A stretch of DNA of 64,000 nucleotides from Curtobacterium caseinilyticum (lineage in GTDB: Bacteria > Actinomycetota > Actinomycetes > Actinomycetales > Microbacteriaceae), in NCBI RefSeq assembly GCF_030363035.1, contig NZ_JAUCMN010000009.1:81530-145529 (forward strand). The letters are read 5' to 3'. Each line of letters begins with the position of its first letter. Within the stretch, counting starts at the first letter, position 1. The translations under genes and the position numbers were made by a program. Below the pieces are notes generated by a model that was not told the DNA's origin, ran no database searches, and saw nothing but the letters and a program-made list of their open reading frames with translations. Positions 46,348-54,348 of this stretch are shown one piece after another.

Positions 46348-47012
46348 CGGTCCGGACCGTGCTCGTCCGCGCTGCCGTCGACCTCGGCGCCGTCAGCCGG
46401 CACACCGTTGCGGCGGTCCCGCAGGGCTCGGATGCCGACGACCGCTGCGAACCCCACGATGACCAGCGCGACGATCAGCAGCAGGACGGTGTGGTGGCTG
46501 TGGTCCACCGGGGTGGCAGCGGCGGCGGTCGCCTCGTCCGAGGCCTCCGGAGCAGCGGCCGCCGTCGCCGTGGGAGTCGGAGCGCTGGTCACGGCGGGGT
46601 CCGGGCTCGCGCTCGTGGTCGGTGCGGCCGCGGTCGCGCCCGTCGAGGTGAACCGGTACTCGCCGGAGATCGGGTGCCCGTCGACCGACACGCTGCGCCA
46701 CTGCACCCGGTAGCTGCCGGCGGCGGCCAGGTCGACGTCCTTCGCGATGGTGTTCCCGTCGATCCGGACGTCGCCGGTGCTGCGCTCGGCGCCGCCGGCG
46801 TCGGTGACACTGATCACGATGCCGGTCTGCAGCCCGGACAGCGGCGGCTCCGACAGCGTCAGGGTGACCCGGTCGACGTCGCCGGGGACGGACGCGTCGG
46901 CGGCGGGGTCGGACGACACCAGGACGTCGTGCGCGGACGCCGGCGCGGCGAGGAGCACGACCGGTGCGAGCGCTGCGACGACGACGGTGGCGAGGAGGGC
47001 TCGGAGACGCAC
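46344..47012 (-). CDS. CopC domain copper-binding membrane protein
   Basis: 222 residues. Signal peptide (LLATVVVAALAPVVLLAAPASA) leaves an N-terminal His (HDVLVSSDPA), one of the Cu(II) ligands in CopC/YcnJ domains. The CopC beta-sandwich extends to about 125 (VDGHPISGEYRFTSTG), followed by an Ala/Thr/Pro linker with a HSHH cluster and one C-terminal membrane helix. Likely binds periplasmic copper; no CopD partner here. GTG start with AAAGG ribosome site. Confidence 0.92.
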   Translation of the reverse strand: MRLRALLATVVVAALAPVVLLAAPASAHDVLVSSDPAADASVPGDVDRVTLTLSEPPLSGLQTGIVISVTDAGGAERSTGDVRIDGNTIAKDVDLAAAGSYRVQWRSVSVDGHPISGEYRFTSTGATAAAPTTSASPDPAVTSAPTPTATAAAAPEASDEATAAAATPVDHSHHTVLLLIVALVIVGFAAVVGIRALRDRRNGVPADGAEVDGSADEHGPDR

Positions 47013-47092
47013 GGGTGCCTTTCGACGGCGGCTGACCCGGCGGTGGCCGGACGCCCCGAGCGTACCGGGGCGTCCGCACGACCGTCCCGGGA

Positions 47093-47530
47093 TCAGCCCT
47101 CGCTGACGAACCGCACGTCGGACGAGCCGAGCTGCAGCTGCTCCTCGATGCCCTTCTGGTCCGTCGAGCCCCAGCGCTCCGCGATCTTGCCGTCAACGAA
47201 CTTCGACACCTGGATGCCGCGGACGGTGAACGAGCGTCCGGTGGGCTCGTGCCCCTGGAACGGCCCGGTGTGGGTGCCGTGGATGGTGAAGACGGCGGTG
47301 ATGAAGTCGTCGGTGACGACGAGCGGGTCCGCCTCGAGCGTGACGTCCGGGAACGCCGTCGTGAACTCCTCCCAGAAGTCGACGATCCCCGCCAGTCCCG
47401 GAGCCTGTCCGGGTGCCGGGTCGTGGTCCACGACGTCCTCGTGCCAGGCCTCGCCCATGCGGCTCCAGTCGCGGGCCTCGAGGATGCCGCCCAGCGTCTC
47501 CTGCGTGGCGGTGTTCGCGTCCTTGGTCAT
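47093..47530 (-). CDS. SnoaL-like / ester cyclase family protein
   Basis: 145 residues of the NTF2/SnoaL cone fold: WSRMGEAWHEDVVDHDPAPGQ, GIVDFWEEFTTAFPDVTLEADPLVVTDDFITAVFTIHGTHTG, HEPTGRSFTVRGIQVSKFVDGKIAERWG. Could be a polyketide-cyclase-like enzyme, but many such proteins only bind small molecules. Clean GGAGGAACACC ribosome site. A 12-bp palindrome GGACAGCTGTCC at 47605-47616 upstream might be an operator. Confidence 0.88.
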   Translation of the reverse strand: MTKDANTATQETLGGILEARDWSRMGEAWHEDVVDHDPAPGQAPGLAGIVDFWEEFTTAFPDVTLEADPLVVTDDFITAVFTIHGTHTGPFQGHEPTGRSFTVRGIQVSKFVDGKIAERWGSTDQKGIEEQLQLGSSDVRFVSEG

Positions 47531-47637
47531 CGGTGTTCCTCCATCTGTCGGACGGTGAGCGTCCTGACTACGCGGACCACCAGGGGGTCACCGGGACGTC
47601 CGAGGGACAGCTGTCCGGTCTGCGAACGGCAGGCGAC

Positions 47638-47685
47638 GACGGACGGGAGGCGCGTGGCGGCCCCGCCACGCGCCTCCCGTCCGTC
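47638..47685. terminator. Family-1 palindrome, terminator
   Basis: Perfect 23-bp arms (47638-47660, 47663-47685), 2-nt loop, 43 bp past the LamG gene stop. Inner stem GCGTGGCGG. Confidence 0.85.
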
Positions 47686-47728
47686 TCATCGGTGCACCCC
47701 GTCCCGTCGGGGCGTCCCGTCCGGGGGG

Positions 47729-48577
47729 TCAGCGCCCGGCGGCGGCGTGGTTCGCGACCTGCGTTGCGGAGAGCTCCGTGGAGTACACGGCGGCGAAGCG
47801 CATCGACCCGGTGAAGTACTCCCGGGACGGGGCACCGGGCCACCCGCTGATCGTGTCGTAGCCGACGCGGAAGTAGCCGGTGTAGTTCTCGGGCGCCCTG
47901 AAGGCGGAGTTCGAGGCGACGAGCGTGCCGTCCAGGTACAGGCGCATGCCGTTCGTCGGTGACATCGTCGACACGACGTGGTGCCAGGCGCCGTCGGTGA
48001 CCGCCTTCGGCGAGGTGATCACCTGCGTGGTGCCGTTGTACGAGCCGAACACGAGCTGCCCTGAGGTGTTGATGTAGATCTGTCGGTCGTGCTGCCCGGA
48101 GGTCTGCACCTGGTTGCTGCCGAAGCCGATGAGCAGCCCACCCGCGACGCTGGTGCGGAACCAGACCTCCTCGCTGAAGGTGGTCGGGTTGGCGTACGAG
48201 CGGGGCGTGGAGACGAAGCTGTTCGTGCCGTTGAGCGTGTACGCGGTCCCGCCGTCGCGCGTGCAGGTGCCCGGGTTGGCGGTCGCGGTCATCGTGCCCT
48301 GGTAGGTGCCCGCGTTGCCCCTGCCGGAGGAGTCCGGCGCCGTGCGGGAGCCGGACGGCTCGTCGAGGTCGTACTCGAACAGCGCCCCGGAGGCGTCGGC
48401 CTGCGCTGCCGCTGCGCACGTGAAGTACGGCGCGGTCGCGGCGGTGTCCACCGAGTTCGTCACGGTCGCGCTGTAGGCGGAGCGGGTCGGCGCGAACTGG
48501 TTGAGCAGGACGACGACGGCGAGGGCGACGACGAGCAGGGCGGCGACGACGCGGCCGTCACGCAGGCGGACGATCAC
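47729..48577 (-). CDS. Exported LamG-domain protein, likely SipW-type substrate
   Basis: 282 residues. One N-terminal helix (VVAALLVVALAVVVLLNQF) followed by RSAYSATVTNSVDTAATAPYFTC, an atypical export signal shared in outline with the TasA-like protein encoded upstream. The rest (about 75-280) is a LamG/concanavalin-like domain: YDLDEPSGSRTAPDSSGRGNAGTYQG, SEEVWFRTSVAGG, GAWHHVVSTMSPTNGMRLYLDGTLVAS, RVGYDTISGWPG. Such domains bind glycans or proteins on the cell surface. GTG start overlaps the signal peptidase stop (GTGA). Confidence 0.85.
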   Translation of the reverse strand: MIVRLRDGRVVAALLVVALAVVVLLNQFAPTRSAYSATVTNSVDTAATAPYFTCAAAAQADASGALFEYDLDEPSGSRTAPDSSGRGNAGTYQGTMTATANPGTCTRDGGTAYTLNGTNSFVSTPRSYANPTTFSEEVWFRTSVAGGLLIGFGSNQVQTSGQHDRQIYINTSGQLVFGSYNGTTQVITSPKAVTDGAWHHVVSTMSPTNGMRLYLDGTLVASNSAFRAPENYTGYFRVGYDTISGWPGAPSREYFTGSMRFAAVYSTELSATQVANHAAAGR

Positions 48578-49455
48578 GACGCACGCACCGGTTCGACGCG
48601 GCCGACGGCGAGGCAGAGCACGAGCGGCACGAGGCAGACGGCGATCAGGGCGGCCCAGCCGACCGGGTCGAGGTCGATGTTCGAGGTCAGCTGGTAGTGC
48701 CCGTTCTTCGTGAGCTCGTGGATGACGACCCGACCGACCTGCCCGTCCACCAGGTGGACGGTGTTGCCGCCGTGGGCGTCGACGCGGACGGGGAAGACCC
48801 CGGACGAGACGATCGTCGCCTGGACGCCGTGGGGGCTCGAGGTGTTCGTGATCGTGGTGACGTTGACGAAGGGCTTGAGCACGAAGGCGGCGTACGACGT
48901 GGTCAGGGCGCCGCCGGCGATGCGGAGGCAGGTGCGGGTGACCCGGTCGGTGAAGGCGCTGGTCAGCGTCCAGATGAGCAGGGTGCCGATGAGCAGGATC
49001 GGCGCGGCGCGGAACAGCCAGCCCAGGTGCGGGACGAGCAGCACCGGGCTGCCGATGACGTCCTGCTGGGTCAGGGTCCACGGGTCGGTGGCGCCGTTGA
49101 TGTCGCCGCGGGTGTGCAGGCCCTCGGCGTCGATGCCGATGATGCGGTGCGTGTAGACGACACCGGGGTTCGCCTCGGTCGAGAACGAGACCACGTCGCC
49201 GACGTGGAGCGTGGCGACGTCCACGGGCATGTCGAGCACGAGGGTGCCGACCGGGGCGGCCTGTCCCATCGAGGGGGTCTCGACGACGAACCAGCGGCCG
49301 CCGGCGGAGAGGAAGAGCACTGCGGCGGTCAGCAGGACGGCGGCGACCGCGGCGACGGTCCAGGCGAGGACGGTCTCGGAGCGGCTCGTTGCCCGTCCGC
49401 GCAGGAGCGGCCGGTCGAGCGTGCCGCTGAGCGGGATCGCTGCGGTCTGGCTCAT
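48574..49455 (-). CDS. SipW-like signal peptidase I (Ser/His, S26B type)
   Basis: 293 residues. Helix at about 30-50, then VETPSMGQAAPVG (catalytic Ser 62), GDVVSFSTE, VVYTHRIIGID (His 103 where ordinary signal peptidases have Lys) and TRGDIN box E (Asp 118). Ser/His architecture groups it with SipW and ER signal peptidases rather than LepB. Two or three further helices and an external domain (about 200-255) follow, longer than SipW. Gene order TasA-like, peptidase, LamG suggests it matures both neighbours. Confidence 0.88.
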   Translation of the reverse strand: MSQTAAIPLSGTLDRPLLRGRATSRSETVLAWTVAAVAAVLLTAAVLFLSAGGRWFVVETPSMGQAAPVGTLVLDMPVDVATLHVGDVVSFSTEANPGVVYTHRIIGIDAEGLHTRGDINGATDPWTLTQQDVIGSPVLLVPHLGWLFRAAPILLIGTLLIWTLTSAFTDRVTRTCLRIAGGALTTSYAAFVLKPFVNVTTITNTSSPHGVQATIVSSGVFPVRVDAHGGNTVHLVDGQVGRVVIHELTKNGHYQLTSNIDLDPVGWAALIAVCLVPLVLCLAVGRVEPVRAS

Positions 49456-49564
49456 GTGCTGCTCCGGTGGGGTCGGCCGCCCCGGGGGACGGTGGGTGGT
49501 GCGGGTGCCGGTCGGGTCCGGCTCGGTCCTGCGCTGGTGCGGGTGCTGCGTGGGAGGGGGGCGA

Positions 49565-49592
49565 CGCTCGGACGTGGGGGGTCGTCCGAGCG
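49565..49592. terminator. Hairpin between TasA-like and signal peptidase genes
   Basis: Perfect 10-bp arms (49565-49574, 49583-49592), G-rich 8-nt loop. A second palindrome GGGTGACGTCACCC sits at 49598-49611. The 268-bp space is otherwise G-rich without a gene. It may attenuate transcription from the TasA-like gene into the peptidase gene. Confidence 0.6.
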
Positions 49593-49723
49593 CCGCCGGG
49601 GTGACGTCACCCGGCCGGAAGGGGGGAGGCCGGTCGGGGGGCGTCGGTCTGGGGGAGTGGAGGTGGTGGGGATGGGTCCGGCGGGCCGGGATCAGGTCGG
49701 CCCGCCGCAGCGGGGTCCGCGGA

Positions 49724-50377
49724 TCAGGCCGTGAAGGTCCAGGTCATCGGGACGGAGGCCGCGAGGCCCTGGTAGGTGTTGCCCGCCGACGGGTCGAGGG
49801 TGACCGCGAAGTTGAACGGGACGCTCGCACCGGCGGCCGGCGCCTGGGGCATCGTGAAGGCCGAGGCCGCCGCGCCCTTGAAGCTGGCGAGGGTGCCGCT
49901 GAAGACGGTGGTCGAGCCCGAGGTGATGACGAGGTTCATCTTGGCGCAGAGGTCCGTCGCGGTGCCGTTCTGCGTGCCGTTGGCCGACTGCGTGCAGGTC
50001 GCACCCGGGGTCAGCGTGAAGGTGGCGGCGTTGGCCGTGCCGGTGTTCTTGATCGAGATCGCGGTGTTGACCGTGTTGCCCGGGGTCATCGTGGTGCTGC
50101 CGCCGAACTTGTTGATCGTCGAGCACGTCGCGGCGTTGGTCGAGACCGAGCCACCGTCGGTGCTGAGACAGGTGACCGTCGCGCCGGCGTTCTGCTCCTG
50201 CATGACGAGGGTGCCGGTGGCGGCCGAGTTGGCGTTGTTCGTGATGCTCGCGGCGAACCCGGAGAGGGTGCCGGTCAGGGACAGCGAGAGCAGGACGGCC
50301 GCGAAGATGCCGGCGAGGAGCGCCACGGGGGCGAAACGGATCCGCTTCAGCGCGGAGGTGCGGAGCTTGGTGGACAC
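49724..50377 (-). CDS. TasA/camelysin-like exported protein
   Basis: 217 residues. Basic n-region LRTSALKRIRFAP, helix VALLAGIFAAVLLSLSLTGTLSG, then FAASITNNANSAATGTLVMQEQ resembling the alternate signal used by SipW substrates. Mature domain is a beta-sandwich with SIKNTGTANAATFTLTPGATC, DLCAKMNLVITSGSTTVFSGTLASF and PFNFAVTLDPSAGNTYQG, the pattern of the TasA fibre family. Four Cys could form two disulfides. Likely forms surface fibres or a biofilm component. GTG 50377 has GAAGAGG ribosome site. Confidence 0.82.
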   Translation of the reverse strand: MSTKLRTSALKRIRFAPVALLAGIFAAVLLSLSLTGTLSGFAASITNNANSAATGTLVMQEQNAGATVTCLSTDGGSVSTNAATCSTINKFGGSTTMTPGNTVNTAISIKNTGTANAATFTLTPGATCTQSANGTQNGTATDLCAKMNLVITSGSTTVFSGTLASFKGAAASAFTMPQAPAAGASVPFNFAVTLDPSAGNTYQGLAASVPMTWTFTA

Positions 50378-50437
50378 GGTGTACCTCTTCGTTCGGTGGG
50401 TGTTCTGGAAGCCTGGGAGCAAGAGGTTCGGGCCGAC

Positions 50438-50500
50438 TTGCTTCAATGATCAAGATAGTCAGTCCTTCACCAAATTGACCACTCGTATACTTACCCCAGA
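50438..50500. promoter_or_regulatory. AT-rich divergent promoter region
   Basis: About 60 bp of markedly lower GC between the TasA-like gene and the MarR gene, including TTGACC (50475-50480), TATACT (50486-50491) and TTCAATGATCAAGATAG. Spacing does not give one clear sigma-70 promoter in either direction. Most likely the control region of both genes. Confidence 0.45.
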
Positions 50501-50544
50501 GCGGGGGGCGCCCCGTGTCCCCCCTTCGACCGAGAGCAGGTGCC

Positions 50545-50997
50545 GTGGCCCCCACCACCGATGACGACGCCGACCTGATGGCCGCGTTCGCCGCGGTCGT
50601 CCGCGCGAACACGAGCCTGGTCAGCCAGCTCAGCACCCGTGCCGGCATCCACGAGAACGCCCTGCGTGCGCTCGTGCTCGTGAGCGACACCGGGTACTCG
50701 ACCCCGACCGAGGTCGCCGGGTACCTCGGCCTGACCTCCGGCGCCGTGACGAACATGGTCGACCGGATGACGAGCGCCGGCCTGGTCGAGCGGGCACCCA
50801 ACCCGTCGGACCGCCGCGGTTCGCTGCTGCGCCTGCTCCCCGCGGGCGAGGCCGTGGTCGAGGACTACCGCGCGCGCTACGGCGCGATGCTGCGCGCCGT
50901 CGACGGCGCGCACGGCGGCGAGCTCCACCAGGTGCTCAACTCCCTCGCCACGAGCCTGTACGAGCAGGCGGCCGACGCCGTCGGCGAGCGCGGGTAG
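50545..50997 (+). CDS. MarR family regulator
   Basis: 150 residues. Winged HTH ALRALVLVSDTGYSTPTEVAGYLGLTSGAVTNMVDRMTSAGLVERAPNPSDRRGSLLRLLPAGEAVVEDY, helical dimerisation ends. GTG 50545 preferred (GAGAGCAGG upstream); GTG 50515 would add ten residues. It is divergent from the TasA-like gene and in tandem with the MDR oxidoreductase, so it is a candidate for control of either. Confidence 0.9.
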   Translation: MAPTTDDDADLMAAFAAVVRANTSLVSQLSTRAGIHENALRALVLVSDTGYSTPTEVAGYLGLTSGAVTNMVDRMTSAGLVERAPNPSDRRGSLLRLLPAGEAVVEDYRARYGAMLRAVDGAHGGELHQVLNSLATSLYEQAADAVGERG

Positions 50998-51008
50998 GAC
51001 GCCGGATC

Positions 51009-51060
51009 AGGACGGACGGGAGGCGCGTGGCGGATCCGCCACGCGCCTCCTGTCCGTCCT
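51009..51060. terminator. Family-1 palindrome, longest copy
   Basis: 26-bp arms (51009-51034, 51035-51060) with no loop and one mismatch, 11 bp past the MarR stop. Confidence 0.85.
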
Positions 51061-51084
51061 GCGCCTGTTCCTGCGGTCTCCCTC

Positions 51085-51141
51085 TTGCTTCGAATCCGAA
51101 GCAGGTGTAACGTCATCTCCAGTTGCTTCGAACTCGAAGCA
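51085..51141 (+). promoter_or_regulatory. Twin operators around the MDR oxidoreductase promoter
   Basis: TTGCTTCGAATCCGAAGCA (51085-51103) and TTGCTTCGAACTCGAAGCA (51123-51141), 38 bp apart centre to centre. TTGCTT of the first is also a -35 box, with TAACGT (51108-51113) as -10 after 17 bp. The second copy starts just after the predicted transcription start. This is a classical repressor layout. Confidence 0.8.
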
Positions 51142-51160
51142 CCAGACGAAGGGGCACACC

Positions 51161-52090
51161 ATGAAGGCAGTACGGTTCCACGAGGTCGGCGGACCCGAGG
51201 TCCTGCGCGTCGAGGACGTCGAGCGTCCCGAGCCGGGCGCCGGGCAGGTGCGGGTGCGCGTCGCCGCATCCGCGTACAACGCGGCCGACGGCGGCATGCG
51301 CGGCGGGTTCCTGCCGATCCCGGTCGTGCTGCCGCACGTCCCCGGGTACGACGTCTCCGGCACGGTCGACGCGCTCGGCGACGGGGTGACGGACCTCGCG
51401 GTCGGCGACCCGGTGGTCGGCTTCCTGCCGATGGAGCGCGACGGCGGCGCGGCGGAGTACGTCGTCGCACCGGCCGAGGCGTTCGTCGCAGCACCGTCGA
51501 GCATCGCGCTCACGGACGCGGCCGCGCTGCCGTCGGTCGCCCTGACCGCCTGGCAGGCGCTCGTCGACGACGGCCACCTGACGGCCGGACAGCGCCTGCT
51601 CGTCGTCGGTGCCGGCGGCGTCGTCGGGAAGTACGCGGTGCAGCTCGCGAAGCGGCTCGGCGTGCACGTGGTCGCGACCGCCAGCCCGCGCAGTGCGGAC
51701 GCCGTCCGCGCCGCCGGGGCCGACCAGGTCGTCGACCGCACCACCACCGACCTGCACGACGCCGTGGACGGGCAGGTCGACGTGCTCCTCAACCTCGCGC
51801 CGATCGACCCCGAGGCGTTCCAGGGGCTCGTGGCCCTCGTGCGTGACGGCGGCGCGGTCGTCAGCACCACCGCCTTCATGGCGACCCCGGGGGACGAGGA
51901 CCGCGGGGTGCGTGCCGCGACGGTGTTCGTCCTGCCGAACCGTGCGCGCCTGGCCCGACTCGTCGCGATGGTCGACGCCGGTGAGCTCACCGTCGAGGTC
52001 GGTCGACGGATCGCACTCGAGGAGCTGCCGGCCCTGCACGCCGAGGCCGAAGCGGGGCGGATCGCGGGGAAGGTCGTCGTGACGGTCTGA
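51161..52090 (+). CDS. Zinc-independent MDR oxidoreductase (quinone reductase-like)
   Basis: 309 residues, medium-chain dehydrogenase fold. GroES-like part with HEVGGPEVLRVEDVERPEPGAGQVRVRVAASAYNAAD and GYDVSGTVDALGDGV; Rossmann part with LLVVGAGGVVGKYAVQLAKRLGVHVVATAS. Structural and catalytic zinc Cys are absent, as in NADPH quinone reductases. Two identical operator-like dyads around its promoter suggest tight repression and induction by an electrophile or quinone. Confidence 0.93.
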   Translation: MKAVRFHEVGGPEVLRVEDVERPEPGAGQVRVRVAASAYNAADGGMRGGFLPIPVVLPHVPGYDVSGTVDALGDGVTDLAVGDPVVGFLPMERDGGAAEYVVAPAEAFVAAPSSIALTDAAALPSVALTAWQALVDDGHLTAGQRLLVVGAGGVVGKYAVQLAKRLGVHVVATASPRSADAVRAAGADQVVDRTTTDLHDAVDGQVDVLLNLAPIDPEAFQGLVALVRDGGAVVSTTAFMATPGDEDRGVRAATVFVLPNRARLARLVAMVDAGELTVEVGRRIALEELPALHAEAEAGRIAGKVVVTV

Positions 52091-52157
52091 GCGCGTCGGG
52101 TGGCCTTCGACGGGCAGCGGGCGACCGCTGCCCGCCGCCATGCCCCAGACTGGAACG

Positions 52158-53141
52158 ATGCCCCAGCTCCCCGTCGTCTTCGAGGTCGGTTCGATCGTCG
52201 CGCTCGTCGCGATCCTGCTCGTCGACCTGCTCATCGTCGCCCGGCGCCCGCACGTGCCGACCCTTCGCGAGTCGGGGGCGTGGGTGGGTGTCTACGTCGG
52301 GTTGGCGCTCGTGTTCGCCGTGCTCATGCTCGTGTTCGCCGGCGGCGACGCCGCGGGCCAGTTCGTCGCGGGCTGGCTGACGGAGTACAGCCTGAGCATC
52401 GACAACCTGTTCGTCTTCGTCATCATCATGGCGCGGTTCTCGGTGCCGAAGCAGATCCAGCAGGAGGTGCTGATGCTCGGCATCATCATCGCCCTGGTCC
52501 TGCGCGGGATCTTCATCCTGGTGGGCGCACAGCTCATCGAGGACTTCACCTGGATCTTCTACCTGTTCGGGGCGTGGCTCATCTGGACCGCGATCCAGCA
52601 GCTCCGCGAGGACGACGCCGAGGAGCAGCAGGACAGTGCCCTGGTGCGACTGCTCCGCCGCCGGGTCCGGATCACGGACGAGTTCGACGGCATGAAGTTC
52701 CGCGTCACCCACGACGGGGCCCGGCACTTCACGCCGCTGCTCATCGTCCTCATCGCGATCGGCACCACCGACCTGCTCTTCGCGCTCGACTCGATCCCGG
52801 CGATCTTCGGCATCACCGAGAGCGCGTTCATCGTCTTCACCGCGAACGTCTTCGCGCTGATGGGGCTGCGGCAGCTGTACTTCCTGCTCGGCGGCCTGCT
52901 CGAGCGGCTCGTCTACCTGAAGTACGGGATCGCGCTCATCTTGACGTTCATCGGCGTGAAGCTCGTGCTGCACGCCCTGCACGAGAACGAGCTGCCGTTC
53001 CTCAACGGCGGCGAGGGCTTCGGGTGGGCGCCCGAGATCCCGACGTGGGTGTCCCTCGTGGTGATCCTCGTCGCGATGGCGGGTGCGACCGGCGCGAGCC
53101 TGGTCCGGATGCGCCACGACACGGCGGTCAGCGAGCGCTGA
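52158..53141 (+). CDS. TerC family membrane protein
   Basis: 327 residues, nine or so helices. LTEYSLSIDNLFVFVIIMARFSVP and LIAIGTTDLLFALDSIPAIFGITESAFIVFTANVFALMGLRQLYFLL are the two conserved acidic motifs of TerC/Alx, linked to Mn2+ export and tellurite resistance. CAGACT 6 nt before the ATG indicates leaderless translation. Its last 14 bp overlap the 3' end of the convergent blh gene. Confidence 0.95.
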   Translation: MPQLPVVFEVGSIVALVAILLVDLLIVARRPHVPTLRESGAWVGVYVGLALVFAVLMLVFAGGDAAGQFVAGWLTEYSLSIDNLFVFVIIMARFSVPKQIQQEVLMLGIIIALVLRGIFILVGAQLIEDFTWIFYLFGAWLIWTAIQQLREDDAEEQQDSALVRLLRRRVRITDEFDGMKFRVTHDGARHFTPLLIVLIAIGTTDLLFALDSIPAIFGITESAFIVFTANVFALMGLRQLYFLLGGLLERLVYLKYGIALILTFIGVKLVLHALHENELPFLNGGEGFGWAPEIPTWVSLVVILVAMAGATGASLVRMRHDTAVSER

Positions 53142-54348
53142 CCGTCCGGGCGGTCACCGTGCGCACGGTGTCGCGGTCGGTCTCCGGGGCAGTGAGCCCG
53201 CGCGGGGCGCTGCCCCAGGTGCGTTGGACCCGGTCCATCCAGGTGACCACCACCGTGTGCGGGGTCGTGAGCGCGGCGATCAGGACGAGGTAGACCCCGA
53301 GGTCCGCGCGCCGGACGGCCAGTGCGAACACGACGAGCACCCCGACGGCGATCGCGGTGATCGGCCACGCCTGCCGCACGAACCGCAGGAACGGGGCGAG
53401 CAACCGACCCCGGTGCAGTTCGACCGCGCTGGTCGCGTCCGTCAGCTCGAGCCGCAGGATGTGCCGCACCGCGTGCCAGAGCGTGAAGTAGAGCCCGACC
53501 GCCAGGACCGGCGGCACGACGGCGAAGAACAGCACCAGGACGACGTCCTCGGAGACCTGCCGCCAGCGCGGTCCGCTCGAGCGCCCGACGACCACCGCGT
53601 GCAGCACGAGGAGCACCACCACCAGGGCAGCACCGGCGACGCGGACCACGGGTGGCACGACGAGGACCGTCCGGGCGATCCCGTCGTCCACGACAGCCGC
53701 GGCGTCGACGACCACCTGCACCGCCGCGCCGGGCTGCACGACGAAGGGGACGACCATCGGCAGTGCGCCGCGGAGGGCGACCGTCAGCGCCGAGCCGACC
53801 GGCCCGGGCACGCCGTCCCCGAGCAACCGGTCGACGAACAGGTCCCCCTGGCCCCAGTGGAACCAGGTGATCCCGACGAAGACCGCGAAGCCGAGCAGGG
53901 GTGCGACGGCCCACAGGACCGCCGTGGCCGCCCCGACCACCAGGTAGAGCACGACGACCACGACGACCGACCGGACCGTGCTCGTACCCGGACGCAGCCG
54001 GGCGGGGACCAGGTGGTCGAGCGCACCGTGCGGCAGCCCGAAGACCAGGACGCTCACCGCGAAGGGCACGAGCTGGACGGCCGTGGACACGGTCACCCCC
54101 GCGAGGTCCAGCACTGCGCAGGCCAGGGCGACGGCGGCGAGGACCGCGGTGACGGGCGCCAGCACCCGGTCGGCGACCCAGGTCCGCAGCGCGGGCGGCA
54201 CCGCGGTGGTCGGCACGGCGGCGGTCGGCGCAGCAGCCGGCGCAACAGCAGTCGCCGGCGCAGCAGCAGTCGCCGGTGCAGCAGCGGCGGTGCCGGTCGA
54301 CACCGACGCCGTCGCGCCGGTTGCCGCTGCCCGGTCGAGCGCCGTCAC
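53128..54348 (-). CDS. blh: Brp/Blh family beta-carotene 15,15'-dioxygenase
   Basis: 406 residues. After an Ala/Pro-rich N terminus come about eight helices with iron-binding His motifs: LPHGALDHLVPARL, ITWFHWGQGDLFVDR, YFTLWHAVRHILRL and PHTVVVTWMDRVQ. The enzyme cuts beta-carotene into two retinals. GTG start overlaps the stop of the lycopene cyclase gene (GTGA), so it is translated together with it. Third gene of the rhodopsin operon. Confidence 0.92.
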   Translation of the reverse strand: MTALDRAAATGATASVSTGTAAAAPATAAAPATAVAPAAAPTAAVPTTAVPPALRTWVADRVLAPVTAVLAAVALACAVLDLAGVTVSTAVQLVPFAVSVLVFGLPHGALDHLVPARLRPGTSTVRSVVVVVVLYLVVGAATAVLWAVAPLLGFAVFVGITWFHWGQGDLFVDRLLGDGVPGPVGSALTVALRGALPMVVPFVVQPGAAVQVVVDAAAVVDDGIARTVLVVPPVVRVAGAALVVVLLVLHAVVVGRSSGPRWRQVSEDVVLVLFFAVVPPVLAVGLYFTLWHAVRHILRLELTDATSAVELHRGRLLAPFLRFVRQAWPITAIAVGVLVVFALAVRRADLGVYLVLIAALTTPHTVVVTWMDRVQRTWGSAPRGLTAPETDRDTVRTVTARTVSAR

